This document shows, piece by piece, positions 27,421 to 38,357 of a DNA stretch of 64,000 bases (positions are counted from its first letter, which is position 1; every line of letters starts with the position of its first letter). The notes under the pieces were generated by a model. It was given only the letters and a program-made list of their open reading frames with translations. It searched no databases and was not told the DNA's origin. This stretch comes from Oscillospiraceae bacterium (GTDB lineage Bacteria; Bacillota; Clostridia; Oscillospirales; Acutalibacteraceae): assembly GCA_015066515.1 (NCBI GenBank), contig SVOH01000002.1:104684-168683 (forward strand), in the 5' to 3' direction. The position numbers and the translations under genes were made by a program.

Positions 27421-29322
27421 TTAAAATTTAATTTCATAAAACACTACGCTGTTTCCATCAATCGTGTCGTTAAGCGTGAGTCTACCACCACTAATATTGG
27501 CATTTTCAACCTTTGGATTAAGAACTGATGCTTTTAGATAATTAGGCTTTAGTTTTTTATAGTATACATTCTTTAATTCTTCACTTGCATTACTTAAAAA
27601 AGCTTCTATACTTGGGTCATCAGGGGACCAGGAGAACATATCATTTGTTATATTATAGTCTTTTCTATCTTTTAACCATTCATCAAAATAATTGCAATCA
27701 TCATTTACATATTCTTTTATTATACTAACGCTACCGGATTGTATAGGCGCGGCTATTGTAAATGAAAGACTTGCCTTTTTGTTATATTCATAATCGTTTT
27801 TAAAATTATATGCCATAATGCGAAGGGTTTTTGTGGCAGGATCATAGGCAGAAACTGCCTGAATATCTGCCTCTTTGCTTGATGTAGTTTTCTTTACTGT
27901 TTCAAGCTGCTTTAATCCATCAAATTTAGATGTGTTTTTTGCTACATAGTAAGACACCGTAGGCATATTCGTGCTACCTAAAAATCCCCAGCTTGAAAAA
28001 TAGTCTATATCGTTATCAACAGCATCTTTGTATAGCTTTGCGTCAAAAGCACCCTGATAGCTATATCCTACCACACGGTTGTTAAGGTCAAAACTGTTTC
28101 TTCCGGGATTAATACCCATAAGCATTCTGCCTTCATCAACACCAAATTCAAGATTATTGAGTCCGTGTTTTTTGGCAGCATCCTGCAAATACGACATAGT
28201 CTGCACAAATGTTTTTTGTCTTTTCGCCGTCATAGTTCCTGCAACCTGATGGTAGTACGATGCCGAAAGGTAAGAAATTTTTGTGCCTATCTTACCTGTA
28301 GCATAGTTGGTTCCCTTTGCAACGTGCTCAATAAACTCCGCTTCATCCCACATACCTTCGGTACAAGTCATAGAATGTGCGCCTACAAAAACATCTTCAC
28401 CTATAGCATCTATAAGTGCCTGCACAGTATAATCATACAGCTTAAAATAAGCTATTTTTGTATCGTTTGCGTCACCACTTTTAGCAATAAACCACTCCTT
28501 GTTTTCATATTCGGTCATAACGCCAAATCGCCATGAAAGAACCTCTTGTCGCCCAAACTCCTTTACCAAAGCATCAGCTAATGCGTATATGTAATTATAA
28601 TACACGTTATAATCATCCGGCGGATTTGCGTTCATATTATAATAACCGTTTTGGTAGTTCTTTGTGAATTTTATAGGAACTCCGCCTAGTTTTAAAATAG
28701 GCTTTGCCCCTAGGTTTAAAATTCCTCTACACGCGTTTATTAGTCTTGTGAAATCATAGTCATCAAGCACTGAACTGTCGGCTGGATTTTTAAACAGGTC
28801 GCGGTTACCCGAACCGCCAGAACACTGCATAAGTTGAACGTAATCGACAAACTCATATATATCATATTTGCTGTCCTTAGATGGTGCGTGAACACCCCAT
28901 ACGTTTATATTATTAAAAAAACTTGAAAGTGTTTTACCGGTATTAGCGGTATTAATAATAAAAGTATTTTTATCAGATACCACAACCCCTTCGGGATCGG
29001 TGTTGTCAGACCAAAAATTAGACTCAGGTGACACATTAGGAATCGATGGCTTTGTTAACTCTTCTTTTGAAGATATTGTACCGCTAGATACCTGTGACTG
29101 CGGACTGTTTTGCTGAATTGTAGACGAGTTACCTAATGTAGCGCTTTGTGATTCATTGCCGGCTGTATCACCCATAACAACATTTTGAGAAATGTTGTCC
29201 GTTTCAATATTTGAAGACATCTCTACTAACGGTTTTCGGCAAGCAGTTAAAAAAGAGCTTATCATTAAAACAGTCACAAGCACTATAGCAGTTAATTTTT
29301 TGTTTAAAAACAACCTATTCAT
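27421..29322 (-). CDS. GH39-like glycosidase lipoprotein, paralogue 2
   Basis: 633 residues with lipobox LTAC (Cys-28). Compared with its neighbour it has an extra Ser/Thr/Asn-rich linker of about 80 residues after the lipid anchor, which would hold the barrel away from the membrane. The barrel repeats the same landmarks: LKLGGVPIKF, WRFGVMTEYENKEWF (Glu-271) and FGVDEGRM. The endings of both proteins, TLNDTIDGNSVVFYEI and TVNDTIDGNSVVFYEI, are nearly identical. It starts 10 bases after the nfo-like gene and is 15 bases from its paralogue. Confidence 0.78.
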   Translation of the reverse strand: MNRLFLNKKLTAIVLVTVLMISSFLTACRKPLVEMSSNIETDNISQNVVMGDTAGNESQSATLGNSSTIQQNSPQSQVSSGTISSKEELTKPSIPNVSPESNFWSDNTDPEGVVVSDKNTFIINTANTGKTLSSFFNNINVWGVHAPSKDSKYDIYEFVDYVQLMQCSGGSGNRDLFKNPADSSVLDDYDFTRLINACRGILNLGAKPILKLGGVPIKFTKNYQNGYYNMNANPPDDYNVYYNYIYALADALVKEFGRQEVLSWRFGVMTEYENKEWFIAKSGDANDTKIAYFKLYDYTVQALIDAIGEDVFVGAHSMTCTEGMWDEAEFIEHVAKGTNYATGKIGTKISYLSASYYHQVAGTMTAKRQKTFVQTMSYLQDAAKKHGLNNLEFGVDEGRMLMGINPGRNSFDLNNRVVGYSYQGAFDAKLYKDAVDNDIDYFSSWGFLGSTNMPTVSYYVAKNTSKFDGLKQLETVKKTTSSKEADIQAVSAYDPATKTLRIMAYNFKNDYEYNKKASLSFTIAAPIQSGSVSIIKEYVNDDCNYFDEWLKDRKDYNITNDMFSWSPDDPSIEAFLSNASEELKNVYYKKLKPNYLKASVLNPKVENANISGGRLTLNDTIDGNSVVFYEIKF

Positions 29323-29332
29323 ACTCGCTAAC

Positions 29333-30184
29333 CTATCTAATCGAATTGTAATAGTCCTTCATTTTCTTTACATCTTCGGCCTGTGTGCCATCAGATTCAC
29401 AAATAAACGTAGGGCTACAATTTTTTTGCACAACCAAATCTATTACAGGCTCAAAATCGGGGCCGTATACCGTGTCGGCAAATGTAAGGTGTTTTTTCTC
29501 ACCGCCTGTTGTATACTCAATTTTGGAAAAGTGCGAATGAAAAGTCTTAAGTCGTTCATAACCTAAAGCGTTTTCTATTTTATCAAATACCGATTTATAA
29601 TCCTCTTTGGTTTTAAAATATCCTAAATCACGTGCATTTAAATGACCAAAATCAATGCATGGAATAAGCCTCTCGTCTATTTTACATAACTCTAAAACCT
29701 CATCGAGAGTACCTAACTGATTAACCTTACCCATAGTTTCGGGACAGATGTGTACGTGCCCAAGACCCTCGTTATCTAACGCACTAATGGCCTTTTTCAT
29801 AGTGTCAATTGCAAGCTCAAGTGCTGCTTCACGACTAATTTTACTGCAAGAGCCTGTATGCACTACAATACGGTTTCCACCCATAAAATCAACAGCTCGA
29901 GCCGAAGCTAAAATATAATTTATAGAGTTAAGACGCTTCTCTTCTTCAATTGAAGACATAGAAATATAGTAAGGTGCGTGAAGTGAAAGCGTAATATTTT
30001 TCTCAGCAGCCAATTTGCCTAATTCCCGAGCCTTATCTTCGCCAATATTTACACCTCTGCCACATTGATATTCAAATGCATCAAGTCCCATACGCTCCAC
30101 ATATTCGGGAATATGTAAACTGCCTTTATAGCCCATAGCAAAAAAGCTATCTGAATTACCTGCAGGTCCAAATTTTGCTGACAT
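29333..30184 (-). CDS. Endonuclease IV-like (AP endonuclease 2 family)
   Basis: 283 residues from ATG 30184 behind AAGAGGTG. The xylose-isomerase-like barrel carries LHAPYYI, VVHTGS, ICPETMGK, CIDFGHLNARD, FHSHFSK and ICESDG, the His, Glu and Asp metal ligands of endonuclease IV. Nfo cuts DNA at abasic sites. Sequence similarity to canonical Nfo looks moderate, so a related sugar-isomerase-like function is not excluded. It follows the YqeG gene by 11 bases and precedes the GH39-like lipoproteins. Confidence 0.78.
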   Translation of the reverse strand: MSAKFGPAGNSDSFFAMGYKGSLHIPEYVERMGLDAFEYQCGRGVNIGEDKARELGKLAAEKNITLSLHAPYYISMSSIEEEKRLNSINYILASARAVDFMGGNRIVVHTGSCSKISREAALELAIDTMKKAISALDNEGLGHVHICPETMGKVNQLGTLDEVLELCKIDERLIPCIDFGHLNARDLGYFKTKEDYKSVFDKIENALGYERLKTFHSHFSKIEYTTGGEKKHLTFADTVYGPDFEPVIDLVVQKNCSPTFICESDGTQAEDVKKMKDYYNSIR

Positions 30185-30195
30185 AATCACACCTC

Positions 30196-30687
30196 TTACT
30201 CTTCAAAACCATATTTTTTGTATAATTTCTTTTCTAATCTGCGTCGCACTTTAAATGACCAACCGTCTTCAAGCTTTATAGGAGTTAATAATATGGTTTT
30301 CACTCCAACAATATTTCCGCCTAAAACATCGGTAAAAATCTGGTCGCCCACAATAGCAACGTTTTTACATTTTTCACCCAAAGCCTTAACACCGCGTAAA
30401 TAGCCGGTTGGCAGCGGCTTACATCCAAGGCTTATAAACGACAACCCTATGCGAGCCGCAAAGGGCTCAATTCTTGCTTTTTTAGAATTTGAAAGCACCA
30501 TTAGCTTAATTCCGTTTTCTTGCATTTGGGCAATCCATTCCATAAGACCATCGGTTAAAACAGTACCATGATGTGTTGACATCGTATTATCCACATCTAA
30601 AAGTAATGCTTTTATATTATATCTATTTAAAAGTTCTACGGTAATATCTGTAATACCGCAAAGCTTGATATCTGGTTTAAGTAGCAT
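30196..30687 (-). CDS. yqeG: YqeG-family HAD phosphatase
   Basis: 163 residues from ATG 30687 behind AAGGTGGT. It starts MLLKPDIKLCGITDI and has LLLDVDNTMSTHH with the two catalytic Asp, VLSNSKKARIEPFA, and AIVGDQIFTDVLGGNIVG, the pattern of TIGR01668/YqeG, a phosphatidylglycerophosphate phosphatase-like family of Firmicutes and of the related Gep4. Length fits (about 170). It probably acts at the membrane surface in phosphatidylglycerol synthesis, which would connect to the cardiolipin synthase at 51884; that link is inference. Confidence 0.85.
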   Translation of the reverse strand: MLLKPDIKLCGITDITVELLNRYNIKALLLDVDNTMSTHHGTVLTDGLMEWIAQMQENGIKLMVLSNSKKARIEPFAARIGLSFISLGCKPLPTGYLRGVKALGEKCKNVAIVGDQIFTDVLGGNIVGVKTILLTPIKLEDGWSFKVRRRLEKKLYKKYGFEE

Positions 30688-30711
30688 AACTGACCACCTT
30701 AACAAAAAATT

Positions 30712-30747
30712 AAAAAGGCGATAAGGGTGTTCCCCTAATCGCCTTTT
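30712..30747 (-). terminator. Terminator of rpsU
   Basis: AAAAGGCGATAAGGG and CCCCTAATCGCCTTTT pair with one mismatch around a short loop; the minus-strand product ends in TTTTT. Confidence 0.88.
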
Positions 30748-30759
30748 AAGTGCCGTAAA

Positions 30760-30936
30760 TTAGCGGAACTTTCTCTTGCGAGCAGCTTCCGACTTCTTCT
30801 TACGCTTTACAGAGGGCTTTTCATAGTGCTCTCTCTTACGAACTTCTTGAATAACGCCGTCCTTAGCGGTCTGACGCTTAAAGCGACGAAGTGCGTTATC
30901 GAGTGATTCGTTTTCTTTTACTTTTACCTGACTCAT
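30760..30936 (-). CDS. rpsU: 30S ribosomal protein S21
   Basis: 58 residues from ATG 30936 behind GGGAGGG; seven upstream codons in the frame are not coding. The sequence [20 protein letters not shown] and the Lys/Arg-rich end ([13 protein letters not shown]) match S21, which helps the ribosome start on mRNAs. It has its own consensus promoter and terminator, so it is a single-gene unit. Confidence 0.97.
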   Translation of the reverse strand: MSQVKVKENESLDNALRRFKRQTAKDGVIQEVRKREHYEKPSVKRKKKSEAARKRKFR

Positions 30937-30986
30937 TAACATTCCCTCCCTCCGCAATAGTGCAGGGGTATAAACTTACAAAAGCC

Positions 30987-31016
30987 ATTATACTACAAGT
31001 GTATATAGAATGTCAA
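30987..31016 (-). promoter_or_regulatory. Sigma-A promoter of rpsU
   Basis: On the minus strand TTGACA (31011-31016) and TATAAT (30987-30992) lie 18 bases apart, about 50 bases before the start codon. Confidence 0.85.
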
Positions 31017-31031
31017 GAGTATATTTTAAAT

Positions 31032-33014
<1,983 letters not shown>

Positions 33015-33683
33015 TTAACCCAAGCCGCCAAAGTTAAACACCTCGTCAGCAAGGTCGTTGTTTGGTTGTTCTATTACATTTGTAAATGAGTCAGGTACTG
33101 CGCCCGCTATAACAGTTTGTGCAGCTAGCGCTGTAGTTGAAACGCTAAATCCATCGGTACAGCCCATCATAAGCACGCTGGCATTGACATCTATTTTTAT
33201 AATTATCTGATGTAATACGTTGTTTATACCCGCCGCTTCAAATCGACTTTCAAAATCCAGTATAGCCGTTTCGGTAAGCTGCATTTTGAATTTTATCTTT
33301 GGACCGTATCCTGTTGTATATTCATTACCAAAAAGCGTTCCTACAGGTATATTCAAATCATACTTATTTCTCGAAGCTACAATACCTGCAATTTCATTTG
33401 AAAGTGCACTTTTTAACAAATTAACCTTTTCTATATCTATTTCAATACCTGTAATTTGTCCTGCGTTGTCACGTGATACATTTGAAATATCACTGTATGT
33501 AATTTCATTTTGCGCCAATACGTTTAGCACTGCCTCGTTTGCGGCGTTTAAAATTATGGTTTCTGCCGCACTTTTAGCATATGTGAAAACAAATGGTTTT
33601 ACACTTATAAAGCAAGCCACAAAAACAACTGATAAACTTAAAAATACAATAATCCAACGTTTTAATATGGAAAGCTTTTTCAT
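33015..33683 (-). CDS. yunB: Sporulation protein YunB
   Basis: 222 residues with one N-terminal membrane segment (about 10-30). VKPFVFTYAKSAAETIILNAANEAV, ISNVSRDNAGQITGIEID and the IPVGTLFG(N) block followed by GYGPKIKFKMQLT match YunB, a protein needed for normal spore formation in Bacillus and conserved in spore formers. Topology puts most of the protein outside the mother-cell membrane. It precedes ligA by 12 bases and has a GGGGGTG ribosome site. Confidence 0.9.
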   Translation of the reverse strand: MKKLSILKRWIIVFLSLSVVFVACFISVKPFVFTYAKSAAETIILNAANEAVLNVLAQNEITYSDISNVSRDNAGQITGIEIDIEKVNLLKSALSNEIAGIVASRNKYDLNIPVGTLFGNEYTTGYGPKIKFKMQLTETAILDFESRFEAAGINNVLHQIIIKIDVNASVLMMGCTDGFSVSTTALAAQTVIAGAVPDSFTNVIEQPNNDLADEVFNFGGLG

Positions 33684-33730
33684 TAAAACACCCCCACTTT
33701 ATCTTACGAAAAAGTGGGCTATGTGTGAGT

Positions 33731-34402
33731 TTATATAGCAAAAAAGAAAATACAAATAAAGTGCATTACACTTGCAAGCACAACAAATATATGAAAAATT
33801 GAATGTATATATCGTACCTTACTGCCTATAGCAAAAAGCACTGCTCCTATAGTATACATTATACCGCCCATAAGCAACCACATAAATCCCCAAAAAGTAA
33901 GCGCCTTATACACGGGAACTATAGTTACAATAACGCACCAACCCATACCAATATAACAAACCATTGAAAATACACTGTATTTTTTAAGGTCAATAGCTGT
34001 AAGTGTGATAGCAAGTGCGGCAATGCCCCAAACCACGCCAAATATAACCCACGCAATAACCAGATTAGTTTTTCTGAGTAGTGACAGCATTAGCGGAGTA
34101 TATGTACCCGCAATCATAAAATATATTGTACAATGGTCAAGTACCTGCATTACCTTTTTAGCCATAACAGGTTTTAGTCCGTGGTATACACTTGACATAG
34201 TAAAAAGTGCAATTACTGAAGCACCATAAATTGACGACGATACCACACCCCACACATTGCCCTTTAATGCAGCAAACACAACACATAATACCAAATAAAC
34301 AACACCAAGTCCGCCACCGACAATGTGTGTTACCATATTAAAAATTTCTTCACCGTTTGTGTAATCGGGAAGCAATCTGTCAATAAGCTTTGTTCTTTTC
34401 AT
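33731..34402 (-). CDS. Hemolysin III/YqfA family membrane protein
   Basis: 223 residues with seven membrane helices. The conserved blocks NMVTHIVGGGLGV, SSVYHGL, VLDHCTIYFMIAGTYTPL and SIFHIFVVLASVMHF supply the Ser, His and Asp residues shared with the PAQR/CREST superfamily, which bind zinc. Bacterial members (TrhA/YqfA) are linked to membrane lipid homeostasis; the hemolysin name is historical. It has its own consensus promoter and may be read through into yunB and ligA. Confidence 0.92.
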   Translation of the reverse strand: MKRTKLIDRLLPDYTNGEEIFNMVTHIVGGGLGVVYLVLCVVFAALKGNVWGVVSSSIYGASVIALFTMSSVYHGLKPVMAKKVMQVLDHCTIYFMIAGTYTPLMLSLLRKTNLVIAWVIFGVVWGIAALAITLTAIDLKKYSVFSMVCYIGMGWCVIVTIVPVYKALTFWGFMWLLMGGIMYTIGAVLFAIGSKVRYIHSIFHIFVVLASVMHFICIFFFAI

Positions 34403-34434
34403 AAGTCAATCGTCTTTCTAAAATTTATGTTTAA

Positions 34435-34463
34435 ATTATAACATAATCCCACTTATTTTTCAA
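34435..34463 (-). promoter_or_regulatory. Sigma-A promoter of the hemolysin III-like gene
   Basis: Minus strand TTGAAA (34458-34463), 17 bases, TATAAT (34435-34440), about 33 bases before the start codon. Confidence 0.82.
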
Positions 34464-34475
34464 TAAATAACCGCA

Positions 34476-34509
34476 CAAAAAATAAAGACCTTGCTTTCAC
34501 AAGGTCTTT
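34476..34509 (-). terminator. Terminator of the cohesin-dockerin gene
   Basis: AAAGACCTT and AAGGTCTTT (34484-34492 and 34501-34509) pair around eight bases; ATTTTTT follows on the minus strand. Confidence 0.88.
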
Positions 34510-34527
34510 ATATAGTATTAAGTTAAA

Positions 34528-37524
34528 TTACTTAAGTACAACGTCCCAATTATTAAGATACTGCATCAAGAGTGCATAGTCCTTGTTGTCAACGCTACCG
34601 TCGCCATTAACATCAGCTACGCCCAAATCAATTTCAACATCCCAATTATTAAGATGCTGCATCAAGAGTGCATAGTCCTTGTTGTCAACGCTACCGTCGC
34701 TGTTTACATCGCCGGGCATACCTTCTTTGATTGTGATGGTTGCACCTGTAGCGGTGAATTCAACGTTTTCAAGGTCTTTGTTAAATACGTTATCTGCATC
34801 AAAGTTAATTGAAATCTGAGTTTCGCCTGTAGCGCCTTCTTTAACCCTGAAGGTAAGAATAGCGAATGTGCCGTTTGCAGTGCAGTTTTCAGCTGCTAAT
34901 GCGTCAACCCAGTTAATTCTTGAGAAATCTTCGCTAAAGAAGTAGCAATCTACTTCTTCACCGACACTTGTAGTCTTGTTGTTGAACTCGCCTGCTTCAG
35001 CCTTTACAAGCTCAAGAACGTCTTTGTCATAAACTACATCAAGTACTGCTGAAATGATACCAGGATTGTTGCTGATATCAATTGCAACTGTAAACTCTTT
35101 ACCTGCGTATGCTTCAGCGTCAGCCATTGAGAATACGCCAGGATTTGAAACCTTTTCAGACCAGCTAAGAGTCCAGTTTACTGTGCCTGCAGGTGGATTC
35201 CACTCATCAGCTGCATCGTAGGTGTTAACCCAAACCTTAATGGTTTCGCCTGCTTTAACGTCTACTGTTTCGGTAGCAACTACAGGATCATCATTATACC
35301 AGTGTGTATCACTGTTATAGTAGTTTGCATAATCATCAACATCTACAGGAACCTTGCTGATGTTGTACTGCCAACCAGCTTCATCATTCATTGTAACTGT
35401 TACGGTACCGTCAGCCTCTACAATCCACTCATAGTAGTAGCCCTGTGAACCTGCCTCAACTGTAGCAGCATAGTCGCCAGTTTCTTCAAGAACCACAGGA
35501 TACTCGTATGAACCAATTGTTGCAAAGCTTACACGAACATTAAGTGTACCTGCCGGAGCGTTCCACATATCTGCGGCATCGAATGTACCTGCGTTAATTA
35601 GAAGTTCATCGCCTGCTTTTACAGGAATCATAACTGTATCGTAGTAGTCATCTGCACCTGCAGCTCTTGCGATTAAATCAGACTGCCAACTTGTTGTGTT
35701 GTTGGTTACACTAAGCTGATAACCAACATCATTATACTCGGCATCATTTGCTGTAATGCTAAATGCGAAAGCACCGTCTTTTTCAGCGGTAATTGTGTAG
35801 AAGTAACCCTGATTACCAGCTTCAAGTTCGGTTTGTACGTTTGCTTCAGGTGGGAATGATGGCATCCATGGATTTTCCTGAAGTTCAAGAACTTCTGGGT
35901 TATCCCAAGTACCAAACACTTCGCCTGCACCTGCTTCGAGGAATACGTAAAGAGTAACTGTCTCTTCGCCTGAGTTATAAATGTTAACCATTTCGTAACC
36001 GCAGAGTGTAAGGTCATATGCATCAGAAATTTCAACCTGATTTGTTCTGCCGTTGATAAGCATACAAGTACCTGTTGTGCTTGTAACGTGGAATATACCG
36101 TTAGCATCAGCAGCCTTTACAAATACTGTACCGCCGGCCGGAACCTTGATCTCCTTAAGAGTTGCAGGAGTAGTATCGTTTACTGCAAGCTCGATTGGAG
36201 CTTCAGGATCAGTACCTTCGAATGTTTCTTCTTCAGCAGCGATTTCAGTAATCCAACCATTCTTCATTTGTGCTGTGCCACCATAGTTACCGATAATACC
36301 ATAAACAGTAATGGTATCGCCTGCTACAGGCTTGGTTTCCATATCTGCATAAGCGGTTTCGCCATCTGCACTGTAAGTACCGTAAATAGTAAGAGTATTA
36401 CCATTTTCGTCGGCAATGTACATATTGCCGTAAGTTTCGTTGTAAACTTCAGTAACAGTACCTGTTACATAATATTTATTTTCGGTGTATACGTTGCTCT
36501 TTTTAGATTCGCCAAGAGCGATTGCTTCTTCAATAGTAAGAGCAGTGTCTGCTTCTGGGTCTGGTGTTGTAGGAGCAAGCTCGCCTGCTTCAAATTCGAT
36601 AAGCCAAGCATTCTTTAACTGAGCTGTACCGCGGTAGTTACCTACAACACTGAGAACAGTAACAGTATCGCCTTCGTCAGGTTTTTCACTTAAACCATCA
36701 TAACTAACTGAACCGTCTGCGCTATACATACCATAAATGTAAATTTCATTGCCTTCTTCATCGGCAATGTACATATTACCATATTGTGTATTTGCAACAG
36801 CAGTAATCTGTCCTGATACTAAATATTTTTCGGTAGTATATGCGCTATCTGCTTGTTCTGAGCCAAGTGCAGCAGCTTCTGCAATTGTAAGAGTTTCAGG
36901 CAAAGCAACTGCACCTTCGCAAGTGTCACATATACCGTCTAAATTAACGTCTTCACAATCTGCAGTGCTTACTGTTTCGCTACAGCTGTCACAAACAACG
37001 CTGTGTGTTTCGTCGCCATTGCTTGTAAGAGTAGTTGCATCGTGAGTGCAAGCGCCTGCTTCAGCTGCTGCGTAAACTGTCAAAGAAGCTACACGGCTTT
37101 GAGCTGACATAGAAGCAACTGTGTATGAATCTACTGCTGTAGCAAAAACGATTGTTGCAACCGAATCCGAAACTGTTACCGTTGCATTAGCATCGGTATT
37201 AGAATCAGCCCATACTTGAGCATATTTTGCACTAACTGCAGTAACCTCAATCTTGGTCATTGAGGGATACTCAATAATAGTCTCTGTTCCTGCATAAAAA
37301 CGAGCAGGGTTAGCGTAATCACCAAGAGCGTTAGCGTATGTACCCTTATTGTTTGTTACTGTAATACCGTTTTCTTCCCACACCTGATGAGATGAACTGT
37401 CAAAAACAGTACGTTTTGCCTTATCATCGAATGTGATAGTGGCACTGGTTTCTGCTGCGACTGGAATAACCAATACACTTAATAATAAGCATACGCAAGC
37501 AAGAATTGAAATAATTTTTTTCAT
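34528..37524 (-). CDS. Large secreted protein with cohesin-like and dockerin domains
   Basis: 998 residues. Signal peptide 1-24 (cleaved near VAAET), a beta-rich domain to about 155, a small four-Cys module (CDSCSETVSTADCED...CDTC), two OB-fold repeats at about 208-312 and 325-425 that share GNMYIADE and IYG, several carbohydrate-binding-like beta domains, a cohesin-like domain at about 793-935 (VAIDISNNPGIISAVLDVVYD) and a C-terminal type I dockerin (936-998) with two calcium loops DVNSDGSVDNKD and DVNGDGSVDNKD. No anchor motif or catalytic site is seen. It has a consensus promoter and a long leader, so it is probably well expressed. Confidence 0.88.
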   Translation of the reverse strand: MKKIISILACVCLLLSVLVIPVAAETSATITFDDKAKRTVFDSSSHQVWEENGITVTNNKGTYANALGDYANPARFYAGTETIIEYPSMTKIEVTAVSAKYAQVWADSNTDANATVTVSDSVATIVFATAVDSYTVASMSAQSRVASLTVYAAAEAGACTHDATTLTSNGDETHSVVCDSCSETVSTADCEDVNLDGICDTCEGAVALPETLTIAEAAALGSEQADSAYTTEKYLVSGQITAVANTQYGNMYIADEEGNEIYIYGMYSADGSVSYDGLSEKPDEGDTVTVLSVVGNYRGTAQLKNAWLIEFEAGELAPTTPDPEADTALTIEEAIALGESKKSNVYTENKYYVTGTVTEVYNETYGNMYIADENGNTLTIYGTYSADGETAYADMETKPVAGDTITVYGIIGNYGGTAQMKNGWITEIAAEEETFEGTDPEAPIELAVNDTTPATLKEIKVPAGGTVFVKAADANGIFHVTSTTGTCMLINGRTNQVEISDAYDLTLCGYEMVNIYNSGEETVTLYVFLEAGAGEVFGTWDNPEVLELQENPWMPSFPPEANVQTELEAGNQGYFYTITAEKDGAFAFSITANDAEYNDVGYQLSVTNNTTSWQSDLIARAAGADDYYDTVMIPVKAGDELLINAGTFDAADMWNAPAGTLNVRVSFATIGSYEYPVVLEETGDYAATVEAGSQGYYYEWIVEADGTVTVTMNDEAGWQYNISKVPVDVDDYANYYNSDTHWYNDDPVVATETVDVKAGETIKVWVNTYDAADEWNPPAGTVNWTLSWSEKVSNPGVFSMADAEAYAGKEFTVAIDISNNPGIISAVLDVVYDKDVLELVKAEAGEFNNKTTSVGEEVDCYFFSEDFSRINWVDALAAENCTANGTFAILTFRVKEGATGETQISINFDADNVFNKDLENVEFTATGATITIKEGMPGDVNSDGSVDNKDYALLMQHLNNWDVEIDLGVADVNGDGSVDNKDYALLMQYLNNWDVVLK
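34544..34700 (-). repeat. Near-identical 61-base direct repeats in the dockerin
   Basis: Bases 34544-34604 and 34640-34700 differ at only one position and encode the two dockerin halves (DNKDYALLMQ[H/Y]LNNWDV). The nucleotide identity suggests recent duplication or gene conversion rather than old internal homology. Confidence 0.9.
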
Positions 37525-37599
37525 TGCGATTAACTCCTTTTTTTAGTTTATTTTAAGAGAATTTTAAAAATTCTCAAATCGCCATAAATATGTATGTTC

Positions 37600-37628
37600 A
37601 TTATATCGCTAAAATTCTTGAGTGTCAA
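37600..37628 (-). promoter_or_regulatory. Consensus promoter of the cohesin-dockerin gene
   Basis: Minus strand TTGACA (37623-37628), 17 bases, TATAAT (37600-37605), exact in both boxes. The leader of about 70 bases contains a hairpin GAGAATTTTTAAAATTCTC near 37555-37575 that could stabilise the mRNA, and a GGAG ribosome site. Confidence 0.88.
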
Positions 37629-37660
37629 TAGTAAAAAAATATTTATTTTGCACAAATTTA

Positions 37661-38101
37661 TCAGTTTGTACCTGTTGAACCAAATCCTTTGGTGTCACGC
37701 TCGGTCTCATCAAGACTTTCACTTTCTATAAATTCAGCCTTTACGTACGGCATTATTATCATTTGCGCTACACGCTCGCCACCCTGTATACATTGTGTTT
37801 GCCCCGAATGATTGTGTATAGGCACCATAATTTCGCCACGATAGTCACTATCTATAACACCTACTTTATTAGCAGGTGCCAGACCGCGTTTTGTAGCAAT
37901 ACCGCTACGTGCAAATATAAACGCCGCCGTACCCTCGGGAATTTCCATTGCAATACCTGTATGAATCATAACCGTTTCTCCCGATTTTACCTCTATTTTA
38001 TCTCCCGGCAGTGTATATAAATCCGCCCCAGCAGCATAGTCAGTACCATAAGTTGGTACTATAGCATTTGATTCAAGTTTTATAAATCTTACTTCGGCCA
38101 T
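37661..38101 (-). CDS. dut: dUTP diphosphatase
   Basis: 146 residues with the five trimeric-dUTPase motifs: AAGADLY, ARSGIATKRGL, GVIDSDYRGE, GERVAQMII and the C-terminal arm RDTKGFGSTG. The enzyme hydrolyses dUTP to dUMP, keeping uracil out of DNA and supplying thymidylate synthesis. The start ATG at 38101 follows AAGGAG. It is preceded by the tRNA-Leu and its terminator, so it probably has its own weak promoter within the gap. Confidence 0.96.
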   Translation of the reverse strand: MAEVRFIKLESNAIVPTYGTDYAAGADLYTLPGDKIEVKSGETVMIHTGIAMEIPEGTAAFIFARSGIATKRGLAPANKVGVIDSDYRGEIMVPIHNHSGQTQCIQGGERVAQMIIMPYVKAEFIESESLDETERDTKGFGSTGTN

Positions 38102-38127
38102 AATATTCTCCTTAAAACAATAAACAC

Positions 38128-38155
38128 AAAAGGTCTGTCAAAAGACAGACCTTTT
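38128..38155 (-). terminator. Terminator of tRNA-Leu
   Basis: AAAAGGTCTGTC and GACAGACCTTTT pair perfectly around AAAA directly after the tRNA. Confidence 0.88.
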
Positions 38156-38158
38156 GCT

Positions 38159-38242
38159 TGGTGCGGGTGACAGGACTTGAACCTGCACATCGGTGACACT
38201 AGCTCCTAAGGCTAGCGCGTCTGCCAATTCCGCCACACCCGC
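38159..38242 (-). tRNA. tRNA-Leu, anticodon UAG
   Basis: The minus strand reads GCGGGTGTGGCGGAATTGGC at the 5' end, an anticodon stem CTAGC-CTTAGGA-GCTAG with anticodon TAG, a long variable arm (TGTCACCGATG...), the T arm GGTTCAAGTCC and acceptor CACCCGC with an encoded CCA. The class II variable arm and anticodon give leucine (CUA/CUN codons). Confidence 0.96.
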
Positions 38243-38254
38243 GTATTTGAAATA

Positions 38255-38280
38255 ATAAGTAATAGTGAAGAAGTAATAAG
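38255..38280. repeat. Solo copy of the AT-rich repeat end
   Basis: ATAAGTAATAGTGAAGAAGT resembles the terminal segments of the composite element at 42288-42412 and lies in the tRNA promoter region. Confidence 0.4.
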
Positions 38281-38310
38281 TACCTCAACCTTGTGTATTT
38301 TACTTTATAA

Positions 38311-38351
38311 AAGAAAAAAAGTCAAGGGGTTTTTGCTAATCCCTTGACTTT
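38311..38351 (-). terminator. Terminator of the tyrosine-phosphatase lipoprotein gene
   Basis: AAGTCAAGGG and CCCTTGACTT pair around a 12-base loop; T7 follows on the minus strand. Confidence 0.85.
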
Positions 38352-38357
38352 ATTTTT

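Noticed and set aside
33692..33718. Terminator between the hemolysin III-like gene and yunB
   Set aside because: CCCACTTT and AAAGTGGG can pair but no T-tract follows on the minus strand, so read-through is likely.
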